DNA from: an uncultured Alphaproteobacteria bacterium
GTDB taxonomy: Bacteria; Pseudomonadota; Alphaproteobacteria; RF32; CAG-239
Length of the DNA stretch: 55,143 bases
Assembly: GCA_949297665.1 (NCBI GenBank)
Contig: CASFTO010000076.1
Location: 1 to 55,143 of the forward strand
Direction: 5' to 3'
Under the pieces are notes generated by a model that was not told the origin of the DNA, ran no database searches, and worked only from the letters and a program-made list of their open reading frames with translations. The translations under genes were made by a program, and so were the position numbers. Positions 36,133 through 44,467 of this stretch are shown here, in pieces (the stretch's first letter is position 1; every line of letters begins with the position of its first letter).

Positions 36133-37296
36133 CTACTTTCTTTTTTGATTGGCAATATGTTGCAACCATTCGGTTACGGTTAATTCCCGACTTTGCGGCG
36201 ATAAACTTTCATAAGCCTTTTGCGCATAGCTGCGATAGTATTTTTTATCTTGAACCTTTGTTGCTTTTTGTTCTGCTTTGCATACAGCCAGAATACTTTT
36301 ATATAACGCATTTTTGCTGTGTGTTTTTATACATAAATTGTCGAAACATATTTCGGCTTTAGTTATTTCTGCAATTTGCTTTAATACAAACGGCTTTATC
36401 ACCTCATCCGCCGTATTTAAACAATAGCACTGTTGCGCATAGCTTTGACGCCGCACTACTATTTTCACCTCGCTGCCATTGGGTAATTTCACCTGATTTA
36501 ATTTTGGATTATTGTATATATATTCAAACCATTGCGCTAATTTCTCCGATGTATATTTCTTATATTCTTTACCGTAATTTTCTACTTTATGAAAAATTCG
36601 AGCACATTCTCGCGGCGTTAATTCTCCCTCTTGTTTTTCTTGCAATTTTTCCGCATCTTCCTTTTCCGAACAATATTTGCAGTCCGCCCATTGGGCAAAT
36701 GCTGACAATATTTCTTGGCGATGTTCCGAACTGTTTAAACAATACATCGTCTTATTATTTATTCCTAATCTCTCTACAATTATTGGCTGTTTCTTGCCGG
36801 CTATCTCACATATATTATCTTCAGGCCTTTCATATAATTTGCGAAATAAACCGTTTAGTCGGTCTTGTTTCTTAAAACCGGATAACTTTTTTCCTTCTTC
36901 CGATTTTACATTATCGAATAAATGTTTGACGTCACTGACGATTAATTCTCCTATTTTTTTTGCTTGCGGTCTTTCGTTTTTGTATGTAATTCCGGTTTGT
37001 TCGGCAAAGGCTTTTAATATTATTTCTTTGGGAACTCGCGCCGTGTTCAAATAATATGCCGGCGCGCGCCCTTCTTGGCGACGATGAACCACTATCGGAA
37101 CTATCTTTCCTTTTGGTAAAGTACAGCGATTTTTAGCTTTGTTTTGGTATAGTTTTGTAAATAGAAAACGCAGACGACCACGTTTCTCGCTCTGCGTTAG
37201 TTTTTCTCCATTTTCATTTTTCACGTTATCAAAAAATTTGACAACCTCGGCTGCGTTTAATTCGCCTTCTTGTTTTAACTCTATTGCGTCCGTCAT
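36133..37296 (-). CDS. Protein built from three tandem ~100-residue repeats, unknown function
   Basis: The 387-residue protein has no signal or membrane segment. Residues about 9-105, 115-208 and 222-316 are three diverged copies of one module. Each has an (E)GEL start, a helix with FDNVK or FHKVE, a (R)LxxLFxKLY-type helix and a strand PIVVxRR. They end with YYLNT/YCLNS/YCLNT and a final helix with AFA. A basic tail (about 320-387) ends in a helix with TVTEWLQHIA. I do not recognise the module; the basic content and helix-strand layout could suit nucleic-acid or protein binding, but that is speculation. It appears monocistronic, with asnS downstream behind its own promoter region. Confidence 0.75.
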   Translation of the reverse strand: MTDAIELKQEGELNAAEVVKFFDNVKNENGEKLTQSEKRGRLRFLFTKLYQNKAKNRCTLPKGKIVPIVVHRRQEGRAPAYYLNTARVPKEIILKAFAEQTGITYKNERPQAKKIGELIVSDVKHLFDNVKSEEGKKLSGFKKQDRLNGLFRKLYERPEDNICEIAGKKQPIIVERLGINNKTMYCLNSSEHRQEILSAFAQWADCKYCSEKEDAEKLQEKQEGELTPRECARIFHKVENYGKEYKKYTSEKLAQWFEYIYNNPKLNQVKLPNGSEVKIVVRRQSYAQQCYCLNTADEVIKPFVLKQIAEITKAEICFDNLCIKTHSKNALYKSILAVCKAEQKATKVQDKKYYRSYAQKAYESLSPQSRELTVTEWLQHIANQKRK

Positions 37297-37372
37297 TTAT
37301 TTGCTCATTACCTTATTCAATTTGTATCAATATAGCACATTTTATTCTATAAGGCAATACGATTTTCATGAC

Positions 37373-37708
37373 CTAAAACATAAAGCGCATCAACTGTATC
37401 CAATAAGCATAAACGGCTATGGCTATGATTTTATAAAGCACAGCCATACTCATTAAGGCGCCCCCTAAAACAACAACCTCAATGATTATCGCTGCGATAA
37501 CGGCAACGCCCAGCATTTCCAGCCAATAATATTTTTGCTTTATCAATAACAATGACGCTATTACCGCGGTTAATGCCAGATACATATTCTGCATTGCTGC
37601 AAAAGTATGTGTTACCGGCGTGGTTACCGTACTAAAATTCAACACAAACGACGTCATCATTACAATCGAGGCTATTATGAAAATGATAAAACTACTTCTT
37701 TTTGACAT
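37373..37708 (-). CDS. Small integral membrane protein, unknown function
   Basis: The 111-residue protein has about four hydrophobic helices (roughly residues 8-25, 35-58, 64-85 and 88-105) and almost no soluble part. No motif is recognised. AAAGGAGG stands ahead of the ATG, inside the end of the preceding methyltransferase gene, and the two genes overlap by 17 bases, so they are translated together. Confidence 0.7.
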   Translation of the reverse strand: MSKRSSFIIFIIASIVMMTSFVLNFSTVTTPVTHTFAAMQNMYLALTAVIASLLLIKQKYYWLEMLGVAVIAAIIIEVVVLGGALMSMAVLYKIIAIAVYAYWIQLMRFMF

Positions 37709-38450
37709 TTTTTCCTCCTTTTACAGTTGCTTTTGCGGTTTTACTTGAGGCTACTTTACTTGATACTGTTTTACTTGAGGCTTTTGTTTTCGTCACTGTT
37801 TTTGTCTTGAGCGTTTTAGACTTTACGGGGGATTTCTTTTCTGCTTTATCTTTTGGGGAAGCCTTTTTATCTGTTTGGGGCTTTTTATATACAAATATCT
37901 TTTCCGGAACGCCATATATTGAAGAATCTATTTGCTTTATCTCTTCAAGATGCCCCAGCGGAAACATCTCTGATATCACCACGCAGCTCTCTTTGATATT
38001 AGTGGCTAAAATTTTGCCTAGCGGCTCGCCGGTTACTTTCAAAACATAACACATGATTAAATCCATATCGTGATAATCTTGCTTCATGTAATCACCTTTA
38101 ATAAAACTAATGTTCTTTAAGCCTGCCGCTTTGATTTTTCCCATGGTCAACGGAACAATGTCCCATTCATAACCAATGAATTCATGCTCGGGAAATTCTT
38201 TTGCCAACGGCAATAATAATGCTCCGCTGCCACAACCTAAATCGGTTACTTTCATTTTGTGTTTGGCTTTTTTTAATACTGCCCGCGCCTCTTCTATCAT
38301 ATCTTCTTTTATTTTTCCGTATGACGATACAAACGGTCCATATTGACCACAACCGCATTTGATGTATGAATATGTTTGGTACATTAGATATATAATCGCC
38401 GCAAATCCTATCACCAATGCCAATATCACAATTATTCCGTTACAGCACAT
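37692..38450 (-). CDS. Membrane-anchored SAM methyltransferase with Lys/Ser-rich tail
   Basis: The 252-residue protein has one N-terminal transmembrane helix (about residues 5-25) and a class I SAM-dependent methyltransferase core. Motif I is VTDLGCGSGALLLPLA, an acidic end of strand 2 lies in FIGYEWD, and FIKGDYMKQ follows. The last 60 residues are a Lys/Ser/Thr/Ala-rich repeat-like tail similar in composition to histone H1 tails, encoded by short direct DNA repeats. The substrate is unknown. An ordinary cytoplasmic methyltransferase has neither the anchor nor the tail. It overlaps the next small membrane-protein gene. Confidence 0.78.
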   Translation of the reverse strand: MCCNGIIVILALVIGFAAIIYLMYQTYSYIKCGCGQYGPFVSSYGKIKEDMIEEARAVLKKAKHKMKVTDLGCGSGALLLPLAKEFPEHEFIGYEWDIVPLTMGKIKAAGLKNISFIKGDYMKQDYHDMDLIMCYVLKVTGEPLGKILATNIKESCVVISEMFPLGHLEEIKQIDSSIYGVPEKIFVYKKPQTDKKASPKDKAEKKSPVKSKTLKTKTVTKTKASSKTVSSKVASSKTAKATVKGGKNVKKK

Positions 38451-38562
38451 TATTTGTTCTCCGTTCTATAAAAAAAAGTTTGCATCTTGCTATTGGTGTC
38501 ATATATATTGAAAATTGTTTAAGAAAACATTTAATTTTTTATTCTTTACGGGAGTAACTTCG

Positions 38563-39282
38563 ATGGCTAAAAAATATAATCGTATTCTCTTTCTTACCGG
38601 CGCCGGTATCTCTGCAGAATCCGGATTAGCTACCTTTCGTAGCGAAGATGGTTTATGGAACCATCATCGTGTTGAAGATGTCGCCACCATTGAGGCTTAT
38701 TACCGTAATCAAGATTATGTTCACGATTTTTATAATAATATGAAGCCAGAATTGTGGAACGCCAAGCCAAACGCCGGACATCTCGCTATTACACGATTGC
38801 AGCACGAATATCCGGCTGAAGTGAATATTGTTACACAGAATATCGATACTCTTCATGAAAAAGCTAAAAGCAATAATGTTTTTCATATTCACGGACAAAT
38901 CAATCAGGCGGTTTGTATGAATTGCGGACATATTCTTGAAACTTGGGGGGATGTTACTTCCGAAACTTGTTGCGAAAATTGCCACATTATGGGTATGATG
39001 AAACCCAATATTGTCTTTTTCGGAGAAAATCTGCTTTATATGGATAAAGTTGAAAACTTACTCAAAGCGTCCGATTTATTTGTTTCGGTCGGGACTTCCG
39101 GCGTGGTTTATCCCGCTGCCGGTTTTGTTCAAACTGCAAAATATTACGGCGCCGACACCGTAGAATTTAATTTGGAACCAACCTCTAATAATTTCTTTTT
39201 CGACAGACATGTTATGGGGAAAGCCGGTGACACTTTGCCTTCGTTTGTTGATGAGCTTATTGCTCAACTTAAGGACAATTAA
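38563..39282 (+). CDS. NAD-dependent protein deacylase, sirtuin (copy 1)
   Basis: Removes acyl groups from lysine using NAD. The 239-residue protein has the sirtuin motifs FLTGAGISAESGLATFR, TQNIDTLHE, HIHGQ (catalytic His) and PNIVFFGE. The zinc-binding cysteines are CMNCG and CCENC. GGGAG at 38550-38554 fixes the start at 38563, dropping a 16-residue extension from the upstream TTG. The first motif and active site match CobB-type class III sirtuins, but the Tyr-x-x-Arg pair of desuccinylases is not evident. Its last 14 bases overlap the convergent glycosyltransferase gene. A paralogue lies 2.5 kb away. Confidence 0.92.
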   Translation: MAKKYNRILFLTGAGISAESGLATFRSEDGLWNHHRVEDVATIEAYYRNQDYVHDFYNNMKPELWNAKPNAGHLAITRLQHEYPAEVNIVTQNIDTLHEKAKSNNVFHIHGQINQAVCMNCGHILETWGDVTSETCCENCHIMGMMKPNIVFFGENLLYMDKVENLLKASDLFVSVGTSGVVYPAAGFVQTAKYYGADTVEFNLEPTSNNFFFDRHVMGKAGDTLPSFVDELIAQLKDN

Positions 39283-40126
39283 TCTTTAATAAATTTTCAT
39301 AAAAAGGTGCGGTAAAAATTTTTTTATCGCCGAGCATCTTTATTTTTTCACAAGCATCGGCGTGGTAAAATTTTTGCGTATCTGCGGGGAAGAGTTTTTT
39401 ACCGATTTTTTCTCTCACGGCTATATTTCCCTCTTCATAACTCATGCCATAATGCTTTTCACTCATACCGTTTCTCTCCAATACATCATCCGGTATCGAG
39501 GCCATTTTAGCTCCCGAAAACAGCATATTAATCCAAAAGTCCCAATCTTCGCAAGCTCTTAAATTCTCATCGTATCGTATCTGTTTTTGCTTAGCAAACG
39601 CGTTTCTATACATAATATTGGCATTACCGAAATTATTATACTGTATTAAACCTGCCGCAATATCATCATGATTTTCAGGTATGCGCGGAAGCCCGCTAAT
39701 CTGACCGGCAACAGCCGTTATCTCTTTGTTTTTATCTAAGAACGCAACTTGTTGTGCCATTCTCTCCGGTAAACTTTTATCATCGTCATCCATTATCATT
39801 ATATATTCTCCGCGTGCTAAATCCGCCGCTTTGTTGCGCGAATATGCTATTCCTCGATTTTTATCATTCTTGTAATAGCGAATACGCTTATCTTGATAAC
39901 TGTTTACCACTTCTTCCGTCTTATCCGTTGAGCCGTCATTAATGATTATCAATTCGAAATCTTTATAGGTCTGGCCTAAAATACTATCTATTGCTCGCGG
40001 TAATATTTTTTCCCGTTGATATGTCAACATGACAACGGATACCTTCGGCTTACTCGGCCAAAGATATCCGATACATATTCCTGCTGTTAACAGTATAACA
40101 GCTATAATTCTTTTTTTTACATTCAT
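39269..40126 (-). CDS. Glycosyltransferase family 2 with N-terminal membrane helix
   Basis: The 285-residue protein has one hydrophobic segment at about residues 7-24 followed by a GT-A domain. KVSVVMLTYQREKILPRAI and IIINDGSTDKTEEVV come first, NRGIAYSRN next, and the metal-binding acidic patch is IMIMDDDD. A late CEDWDFW matches the acceptor region. It probably adds a sugar to an envelope glycan; the acceptor is unknown. The ATG abuts the stop of the glycine-zipper lipoprotein gene (TAGATG), so it relies on translational reinitiation. It overlaps the sirtuin gene tail to tail. Confidence 0.87.
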   Translation of the reverse strand: MNVKKRIIAVILLTAGICIGYLWPSKPKVSVVMLTYQREKILPRAIDSILGQTYKDFELIIINDGSTDKTEEVVNSYQDKRIRYYKNDKNRGIAYSRNKAADLARGEYIMIMDDDDKSLPERMAQQVAFLDKNKEITAVAGQISGLPRIPENHDDIAAGLIQYNNFGNANIMYRNAFAKQKQIRYDENLRACEDWDFWINMLFSGAKMASIPDDVLERNGMSEKHYGMSYEEGNIAVREKIGKKLFPADTQKFYHADACEKIKMLGDKKIFTAPFYENLLKINCP

Positions 40127-40573
40127 CTATTGAGCGATAACGCGGTTAGTACTTCCAAATAAAACTAAACAACGTTGCCCTATTCCCAATGCTTGCCCCG
40201 TTCCTTGTGTTATACTGATAACTTGACCGTTATCCAATTTTACAATATACTCTAATCCGGTTTGCGAGGTTAATCCTCTTTCTGCCGCATCTCCTACTAA
40301 ACCGCCCAATAACGCACCGCCTACAGCACCTAATGTATGTGCCGTACTGCCGCCGCCGATTGTTGATCCAGCAACTCCGCCGGCAACTCCGCCGATAAGA
40401 GTACCTGCACCGCTGTCGCTGTTGACGCCAACTTGACGTACACTTAATACCGTACACTGCGCAACAGTTGATACTTTCCCTGTTTGATTGGTGTAGTAAT
40501 GATCCGAATTGATATTGTCCGCACAACCCGACAATAATAATGCTAAACTTGCCATTCCCAATATTTTATTCAT
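40127..40573 (-). CDS. Glycine-zipper outer-membrane lipoprotein, SlyB/Pcp-like
   Basis: From MNKILGMASL the protein is 148 residues with a lipobox LLSGC (Cys17). A glycine-zipper region (about residues 50-95) has repeated GG-A-GG pairs such as GGVAGGVAGSTIGGG and GAVGGALLGGLVG. A short beta C-terminal domain follows. This is the plan of SlyB and 17-kDa surface-antigen-type lipoproteins, which stabilise the outer membrane. AGGAG lies 7 bases before the ATG at 40573, so the ATG at 40603 is not used. The glycosyltransferase gene follows directly. Confidence 0.86.
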   Translation of the reverse strand: MNKILGMASLALLLSGCADNINSDHYYTNQTGKVSTVAQCTVLSVRQVGVNSDSGAGTLIGGVAGGVAGSTIGGGSTAHTLGAVGGALLGGLVGDAAERGLTSQTGLEYIVKLDNGQVISITQGTGQALGIGQRCLVLFGSTNRVIAQ

Positions 40574-40665
40574 CGTAAATCTCCTCATATATTGTTTATT
40601 CATAATTTAGTGGATTATTTTCTGTTGTCAATCTTTTTCAATAATCTCATTTGACCTGATATTTT

Positions 40666-41598
40666 TTATACTTGCTGTTTTTGCAATTCCTCCATAATCC
40701 GTTTTTCGTGTTCAGGCTGATCTTGCTTAGCCTCTATCACGTCTTTGCGAATCTTTTGCGTGCGCTTAAACAAATCAAACATTTTATCGCCCTCATCCCA
40801 CCGGATATTCCTTTCCAGCGCTACTAAATCTTCAATAAATCTTTGTATCAGCTCCAATACGGTTTGTTTGTTGGTTAAAAAGATATCTCGCCACATCGTC
40901 GGATCTGAGCCGGCTATACGCGTAAAATCGCGGAAACCTCCTGCGGAATATTTGATTATTTCTTTGTGCTCATATCCTTCCAAATCGGCTACCGTTCCTA
41001 CAATCGAATATGCAATTAACTGCGGTAAGTGTGATACGGCGGCCATAACCTTGTCGTGATGTGTTGCCGTCATGATGTCTACTTTCATATTGCAACTTTC
41101 CCACATCTCGGTTATTCTCTTTATGGCTTCTTCCGTCGAATTTTCATCCGGTGTTAAAATACACCAACGTCCCTTAAATAATGAGGTAAAACCATTTTCC
41201 GGACCGGATTTCTCCGTACCGGCAACGGGATGTCCTCCGACAACAATGCTTCCATTGTTTTTATTTAGATATTTTTCTATTTCTCGCAGGCTATATTGCT
41301 TGACCGAACCGACATCTGTTATTATGACGCCTTCTTTTACATACGAACTCATGTCCTTGGCTAATTTTCCAAATGCGCATACCGGTGTCGCAAAAATAAT
41401 CACATCGGCTTCACTTACTCCTTCTTTGATGTTATCGGTATATATATCTGCTATGTCTAAATCTTTTGCCTTTTTTAAATTTTCTTGATTTTTATCATAC
41501 ACGGCCAATGTTTTGACCAATTTTTTTTCTTTTAAATTGCGCGCCAGTGACGAACCGATTAAACCGATACCTAAAATCAGAGCTTTGTTAAACAGCAT
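40666..41598 (-). CDS. tyrA: Prephenate/arogenate dehydrogenase
   Basis: NAD(P)-dependent oxidative decarboxylation in tyrosine synthesis. From MLFNKALILG the protein is 310 residues with a Rossmann motif GIGLIGSSLA at the start. FATPV, DVGSVK and the substrate region GGHPVAGTEKSGPENG follow. The helical C-terminal dimer domain includes SHLPQLIAY and GGFRDFTRIAGSDPTMWRDI. AGGGGA upstream of 41598 makes the 20-residue extension unlikely. No AroH/Q or ACT domain is fused. It shares its upstream region with the divergent second sirtuin gene. Confidence 0.94.
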   Translation of the reverse strand: MLFNKALILGIGLIGSSLARNLKEKKLVKTLAVYDKNQENLKKAKDLDIADIYTDNIKEGVSEADVIIFATPVCAFGKLAKDMSSYVKEGVIITDVGSVKQYSLREIEKYLNKNNGSIVVGGHPVAGTEKSGPENGFTSLFKGRWCILTPDENSTEEAIKRITEMWESCNMKVDIMTATHHDKVMAAVSHLPQLIAYSIVGTVADLEGYEHKEIIKYSAGGFRDFTRIAGSDPTMWRDIFLTNKQTVLELIQRFIEDLVALERNIRWDEGDKMFDLFKRTQKIRKDVIEAKQDQPEHEKRIMEELQKQQV

Positions 41599-41689
41599 GG
41601 TAATTTCCCCTTTGATGAATTTGCGCATTAATTTATCAATATCCTTATTTTGTGTCAATATCTTACCTTGCTCTATCCTCTTTTCTTTC

Positions 41690-41717
41690 TTGACAGCTTT
41701 GACTTGTACGCTATTAT
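41690..41717 (+). promoter_or_regulatory. Sigma-70 promoter candidate for the second sirtuin gene
   Basis: Perfect TTGACA (41690-41695), 16 bases, TATTAT (41712-41717). The leader to the ATG at 41796 would be about 70 bases. Confidence 0.55.
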
Positions 41718-41795
41718 ACTTTTACTTCATTAACTTTATGTCTTATTATTTTGAGGATTAGGAAAAGGACCGAACCTCATTAAAAAAATTGTTTT

Positions 41796-42500
41796 ATGCT
41801 TAGAAAATTTCATAAAATTGTTTTTTTGACCGGTGCCGGTATTTCCGCGGAATCCGGTTTGGCTACTTTTCGTGATCCTTCCGGTTTATGGAATAATTAT
41901 GATGCTGAAATTGTTGCCTCTTTATGGGGGCTTCAGTCTAACCCTACTTTAGTTCACCAGTTTTATAATGAATTGCGAAAACAGATGGCTTTGGCGCAAC
42001 CTAATCAGGCTCACTGTGCTCTAACTTATTTGCAACAGAATTCTTCTGCCGATATCCATATTATTACCCAAAATATTGATACTTTACATGAAAAAGCTCA
42101 TACGCAAAATGTTTGGCATATTCATGGGCAAATCAATCAATTAAGGTGTGTTAAGTGTGGGAAAATTACAGAAACTTGGTTACCTTGGACCGAACATTGT
42201 CTTTGTTACTCTTGCCATGGTAAGCTCAGACCCAATATCGTCTTTTTTGGCGAGGAAATATTTTTTTCTTCTCAAATTGAACGACTTCTTGCTGATGCTG
42301 ATTTATTTGTTGCTATTGGTACTTCGGGAACTATTCCTCCGGCCTCGTCTTTTGTTCAAGATGTTCGCAAGCATTCCAGTTTAACGGTCGCTCTAAATTT
42401 GGAAAAACCTGCCAATTATCGTGACTTCGACATCGTCATTGAGGGAAAAGTTTCTAAAACATTGCCGTGCTTTATTGAAAAATTGCTCTGTTATCAATAA
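41796..42500 (+). CDS. NAD-dependent protein deacylase, sirtuin (copy 2)
   Basis: The 234-residue sirtuin is closely related to the one at 38563. It has the same FLTGAGISAESGLATFR, ITQNIDTLHEKA, HIHGQINQ and PNIVFFGEE, and its zinc cysteines are CVKCGK and CLCYSC. Differences concentrate after DPSGLWN and in the zinc module, so the two may have different targets. The ATG has no good Shine-Dalgarno site nearby. A terminator follows at once. Two sirtuins on the same strand 2.5 kb apart suggest an old tandem duplication later split by the minus-strand block. Confidence 0.92.
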   Translation: MLRKFHKIVFLTGAGISAESGLATFRDPSGLWNNYDAEIVASLWGLQSNPTLVHQFYNELRKQMALAQPNQAHCALTYLQQNSSADIHIITQNIDTLHEKAHTQNVWHIHGQINQLRCVKCGKITETWLPWTEHCLCYSCHGKLRPNIVFFGEEIFFSSQIERLLADADLFVAIGTSGTIPPASSFVQDVRKHSSLTVALNLEKPANYRDFDIVIEGKVSKTLPCFIEKLLCYQ

Positions 42501-42535
42501 AAAAACAGGCTCTCTTTTGAGAACCTGTTTTTTTC
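42501..42535 (+). terminator. Bidirectional terminator between sirtuin copy 2 and tsf
   Basis: The stem AAAAACAGG (42501-42509) with CCTGTTTTT (42524-42532) has an inner TCTC/GAGA pairing. It is followed by T on the plus strand and has an A-rich left side serving tsf on the other strand. Confidence 0.85.
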
Positions 42536-42553
42536 TTTTTTCGCAATATAAAA

Positions 42554-43486
42554 TTATGCGGTCTTGCCTAATTGGGCAGCAACTTCTGCGGCGAAGTCTT
42601 CCTCTTTCTTTTGTAAGCCTTCTCCAAGTTTGAAGCATACAAAACCGCCGAGTTTTACTTCTGCATTGTTTTCTTTTGCAAATTCCGCAACCACATCTTT
42701 TACTTTCTTATCCGGATCCATAATATATGCTTGTTCTTCAAGAACTACTTCTTCGTAATATTTACGGATGCGGCCTTCTACCATTTTTTCAACGATATTG
42801 GCCGGTTTGCCAGATGCTAAAGCCTGTTCGCTGAAAATGTTCTTTTCACGTTCTACGGCTTCTGCCGGTACTTCGGCGATTGTCATCGAAATCGGACCGG
42901 TGGCGGCTATGTGCATTGCAATATGCTTGCCCAATTCTTGCATCTTAGCTTTGTCGGCATTACCTTCAATGCTTACCAATACACCGATTTTACCAACGTT
43001 CGGACGTACGGAATTGTGTATGTATGAGCATACAACACCATTATTTGCACTAATATATGCAGAGCGACGCAAATTCATATTTTCACCGATTTTTGCAATC
43101 ATATCTGTCAATATTGTTCCCATCTCTTTGCCGCATACCGGGCATGTATATGTTTTTAATGCTTCTATATCTCCTTTGACAGCTAATGCTGCTTTTGCCG
43201 AATTTTCTACATAATCTTGGAAAATATCATTCTTTGCAACGAAATCTGTTTCAGAGTTTACTTCAACAACTGCACCGGCATTACCTTCTACATATACGGA
43301 AACTAATCCTTCAGCTGCAATACGACTTGCTTTTTTAGCGGCTGACGCTAATCCTTTTTTACGAAGCCAATCTATTGCGTCTTCCATATTTCCGTTTGTT
43401 TCAACCAGCGCTTTTTTGCAATCTAACATGCCTGCACCAGAGGTTTCTCTCAAACTTTTTACCATTGCTGCGGTAATTTCTGCCAT
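42554..43486 (-). CDS. tsf: Elongation factor Ts
   Basis: Exchanges GDP for GTP on EF-Tu. From MAEITAAMVK the protein is 310 residues. The N-terminal UBA-like domain has LRETSGAGMLDCKKAL, and the core has NSETDFVAKND and the GENMNLRR element. AGGGGA upstream supports the start at 43486 rather than 43546. Odd feature: a CPVCGKEMG stretch with a CxxC pair precedes the GENMNLRR region, where most EF-Ts have no cysteines. It could bind metal together with other residues or simply be lineage specific. Confidence 0.96.
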   Translation of the reverse strand: MAEITAAMVKSLRETSGAGMLDCKKALVETNGNMEDAIDWLRKKGLASAAKKASRIAAEGLVSVYVEGNAGAVVEVNSETDFVAKNDIFQDYVENSAKAALAVKGDIEALKTYTCPVCGKEMGTILTDMIAKIGENMNLRRSAYISANNGVVCSYIHNSVRPNVGKIGVLVSIEGNADKAKMQELGKHIAMHIAATGPISMTIAEVPAEAVEREKNIFSEQALASGKPANIVEKMVEGRIRKYYEEVVLEEQAYIMDPDKKVKDVVAEFAKENNAEVKLGGFVCFKLGEGLQKKEEDFAAEVAAQLGKTA

Positions 43487-43527
43487 TCTTTTTCCCCTTG
43501 TCTTGATAATCTTTGTATACATCAACT

Positions 43528-43551
43528 CGGCGGCAGCTGTTGCCACCGCCG
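43528..43551 (-). promoter_or_regulatory. GC-rich hairpin between rpsB and tsf
   Basis: A 10-bp stem (43528-43537 with 43542-43551, two G-T pairs) with a four-base loop stands in the 86-base rpsB-tsf gap. There is no T-run, so it is more likely an mRNA stability or processing element than a terminator. It stands out in this AT-rich DNA. Confidence 0.6.
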
Positions 43552-43572
43552 ACTTCTTTACTTAATTGCTCA

Positions 43573-44340
43573 TTAAGCGTTTTCTACATTTTCAAATGTT
43601 TCTTCAGATGATGCAACTACATCTTCGACTTTTACGCCTTGTGCTGCAACTTCTGCCTGCATACCATCCAAAATGGCTGATGATATTAATTCACAATACA
43701 ATTGAATTGCGCGAATTGCATCGTCATTGCCCGGTACAGGATAATCGACTTCATTCGGATTTGCATTTGTATCGGTAATACCAATTACAGGAATACCCAA
43801 TTTCTTAGCTTCTTTAATAGCTAATGATTCTTTCGGAGTGTCAATTACGAACAATAAATCCGGTTGGCCTCCCATGTTCTTAATGCCGTTCAATGAAAGA
43901 GCAAGTTTCTCTTGTTCTTTCTTAATGTTCTGCATTTCTTTTTTGGTGTATCCTTCGTATGCGTTCTTTTCTTCCATTTCGTTTAACTTAACGAGACGGC
44001 TGATTGACTTGTTAACCGTCTTCCAGTTAGTCAACATTCCGCCTAACCACCGATAGTTAACATAGTACTGTCCACATCTTTCTGCACTTTCTTTAACAAT
44101 GTCTTGGGCTTGACGCTTGGTGGCTACAAACAAAACTTTGCCGCCTTTTGCTGCGACATCACGAGCTACTGCCAAAGCGGTGTAAAGCATCGGATATGTT
44201 TTCTGAAGATTGATAATGTGCACATTATCTTTTTTACCATATATGTATGGTGCCATTTGCGGATTCCAACGACGTGCGTGGTGTCCGAAGTGTACGCCCG
44301 CTTCAACAAGCTGACGTAATGTAAAAGTAGGAAGTGTCAT
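43573..44340 (-). CDS. rpsB: 30S ribosomal protein S2
   Basis: Late-binding small-subunit protein, required for S1 binding. The 255-residue protein has LVEAGVHFGHHARRWNP, a coiled-coil-rich middle (about 95-150) and the core IDTPKESLAIKEAKKLGIPVIGI followed by DYPVPGNDDAIRAI. AAGGA stands 10 bases ahead of the ATG. It forms the classic operon with tsf. Confidence 0.98.
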   Translation of the reverse strand: MTLPTFTLRQLVEAGVHFGHHARRWNPQMAPYIYGKKDNVHIINLQKTYPMLYTALAVARDVAAKGGKVLFVATKRQAQDIVKESAERCGQYYVNYRWLGGMLTNWKTVNKSISRLVKLNEMEEKNAYEGYTKKEMQNIKKEQEKLALSLNGIKNMGGQPDLLFVIDTPKESLAIKEAKKLGIPVIGITDTNANPNEVDYPVPGNDDAIRAIQLYCELISSAILDGMQAEVAAQGVKVEDVVASSEETFENVENA

Positions 44341-44467
44341 ATTTTATTTTTCCTTATTTTCCGGTTAAACCTCCGCAGAATTTCGGCCCGAAATATTTCG
44401 GACACCGGAGCGTGAAGCACCGTTCATACTTAAACGTTGCCGACGCTTTATCTGCGTGTGAATTATA
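44341..44467 (-). promoter_or_regulatory. rpsB promoter and structured leader
   Basis: On the minus strand a perfect -10 TATAAT lies at 44467-44462, with no clear -35. The leader of about 115 bases can fold. A closing helix pairs 44404-44408 with 44361-44365, and inside it is a perfect palindrome CCGAAATATTTCGG (44388-44401). An rRNA-mimicking leader that lets S2 control its own synthesis is known in other bacteria; here that role is inferred from position and structure only. Confidence 0.45.

Noticed and set aside
37730..37830. Short direct repeats resembling a CRISPR or tandem array
   Set aside because: They are codon-level repeats of the Lys/Ser-rich tail of the methyltransferase; spacing and length do not fit CRISPR. 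No CRISPR array was seen anywhere in the window.
38515..38562. 16-residue N-terminal extension of the first sirtuin
   Set aside because: It would start at a TTG without a ribosome site; GGGAG fits the ATG at 38563, which gives the normal sirtuin start.
40230..40526. A 98-codon open frame rich in Cys and Arg on the minus strand
   Set aside because: It is the other frame of the glycine-zipper lipoprotein; Gly codons read out of frame give Arg and Cys.
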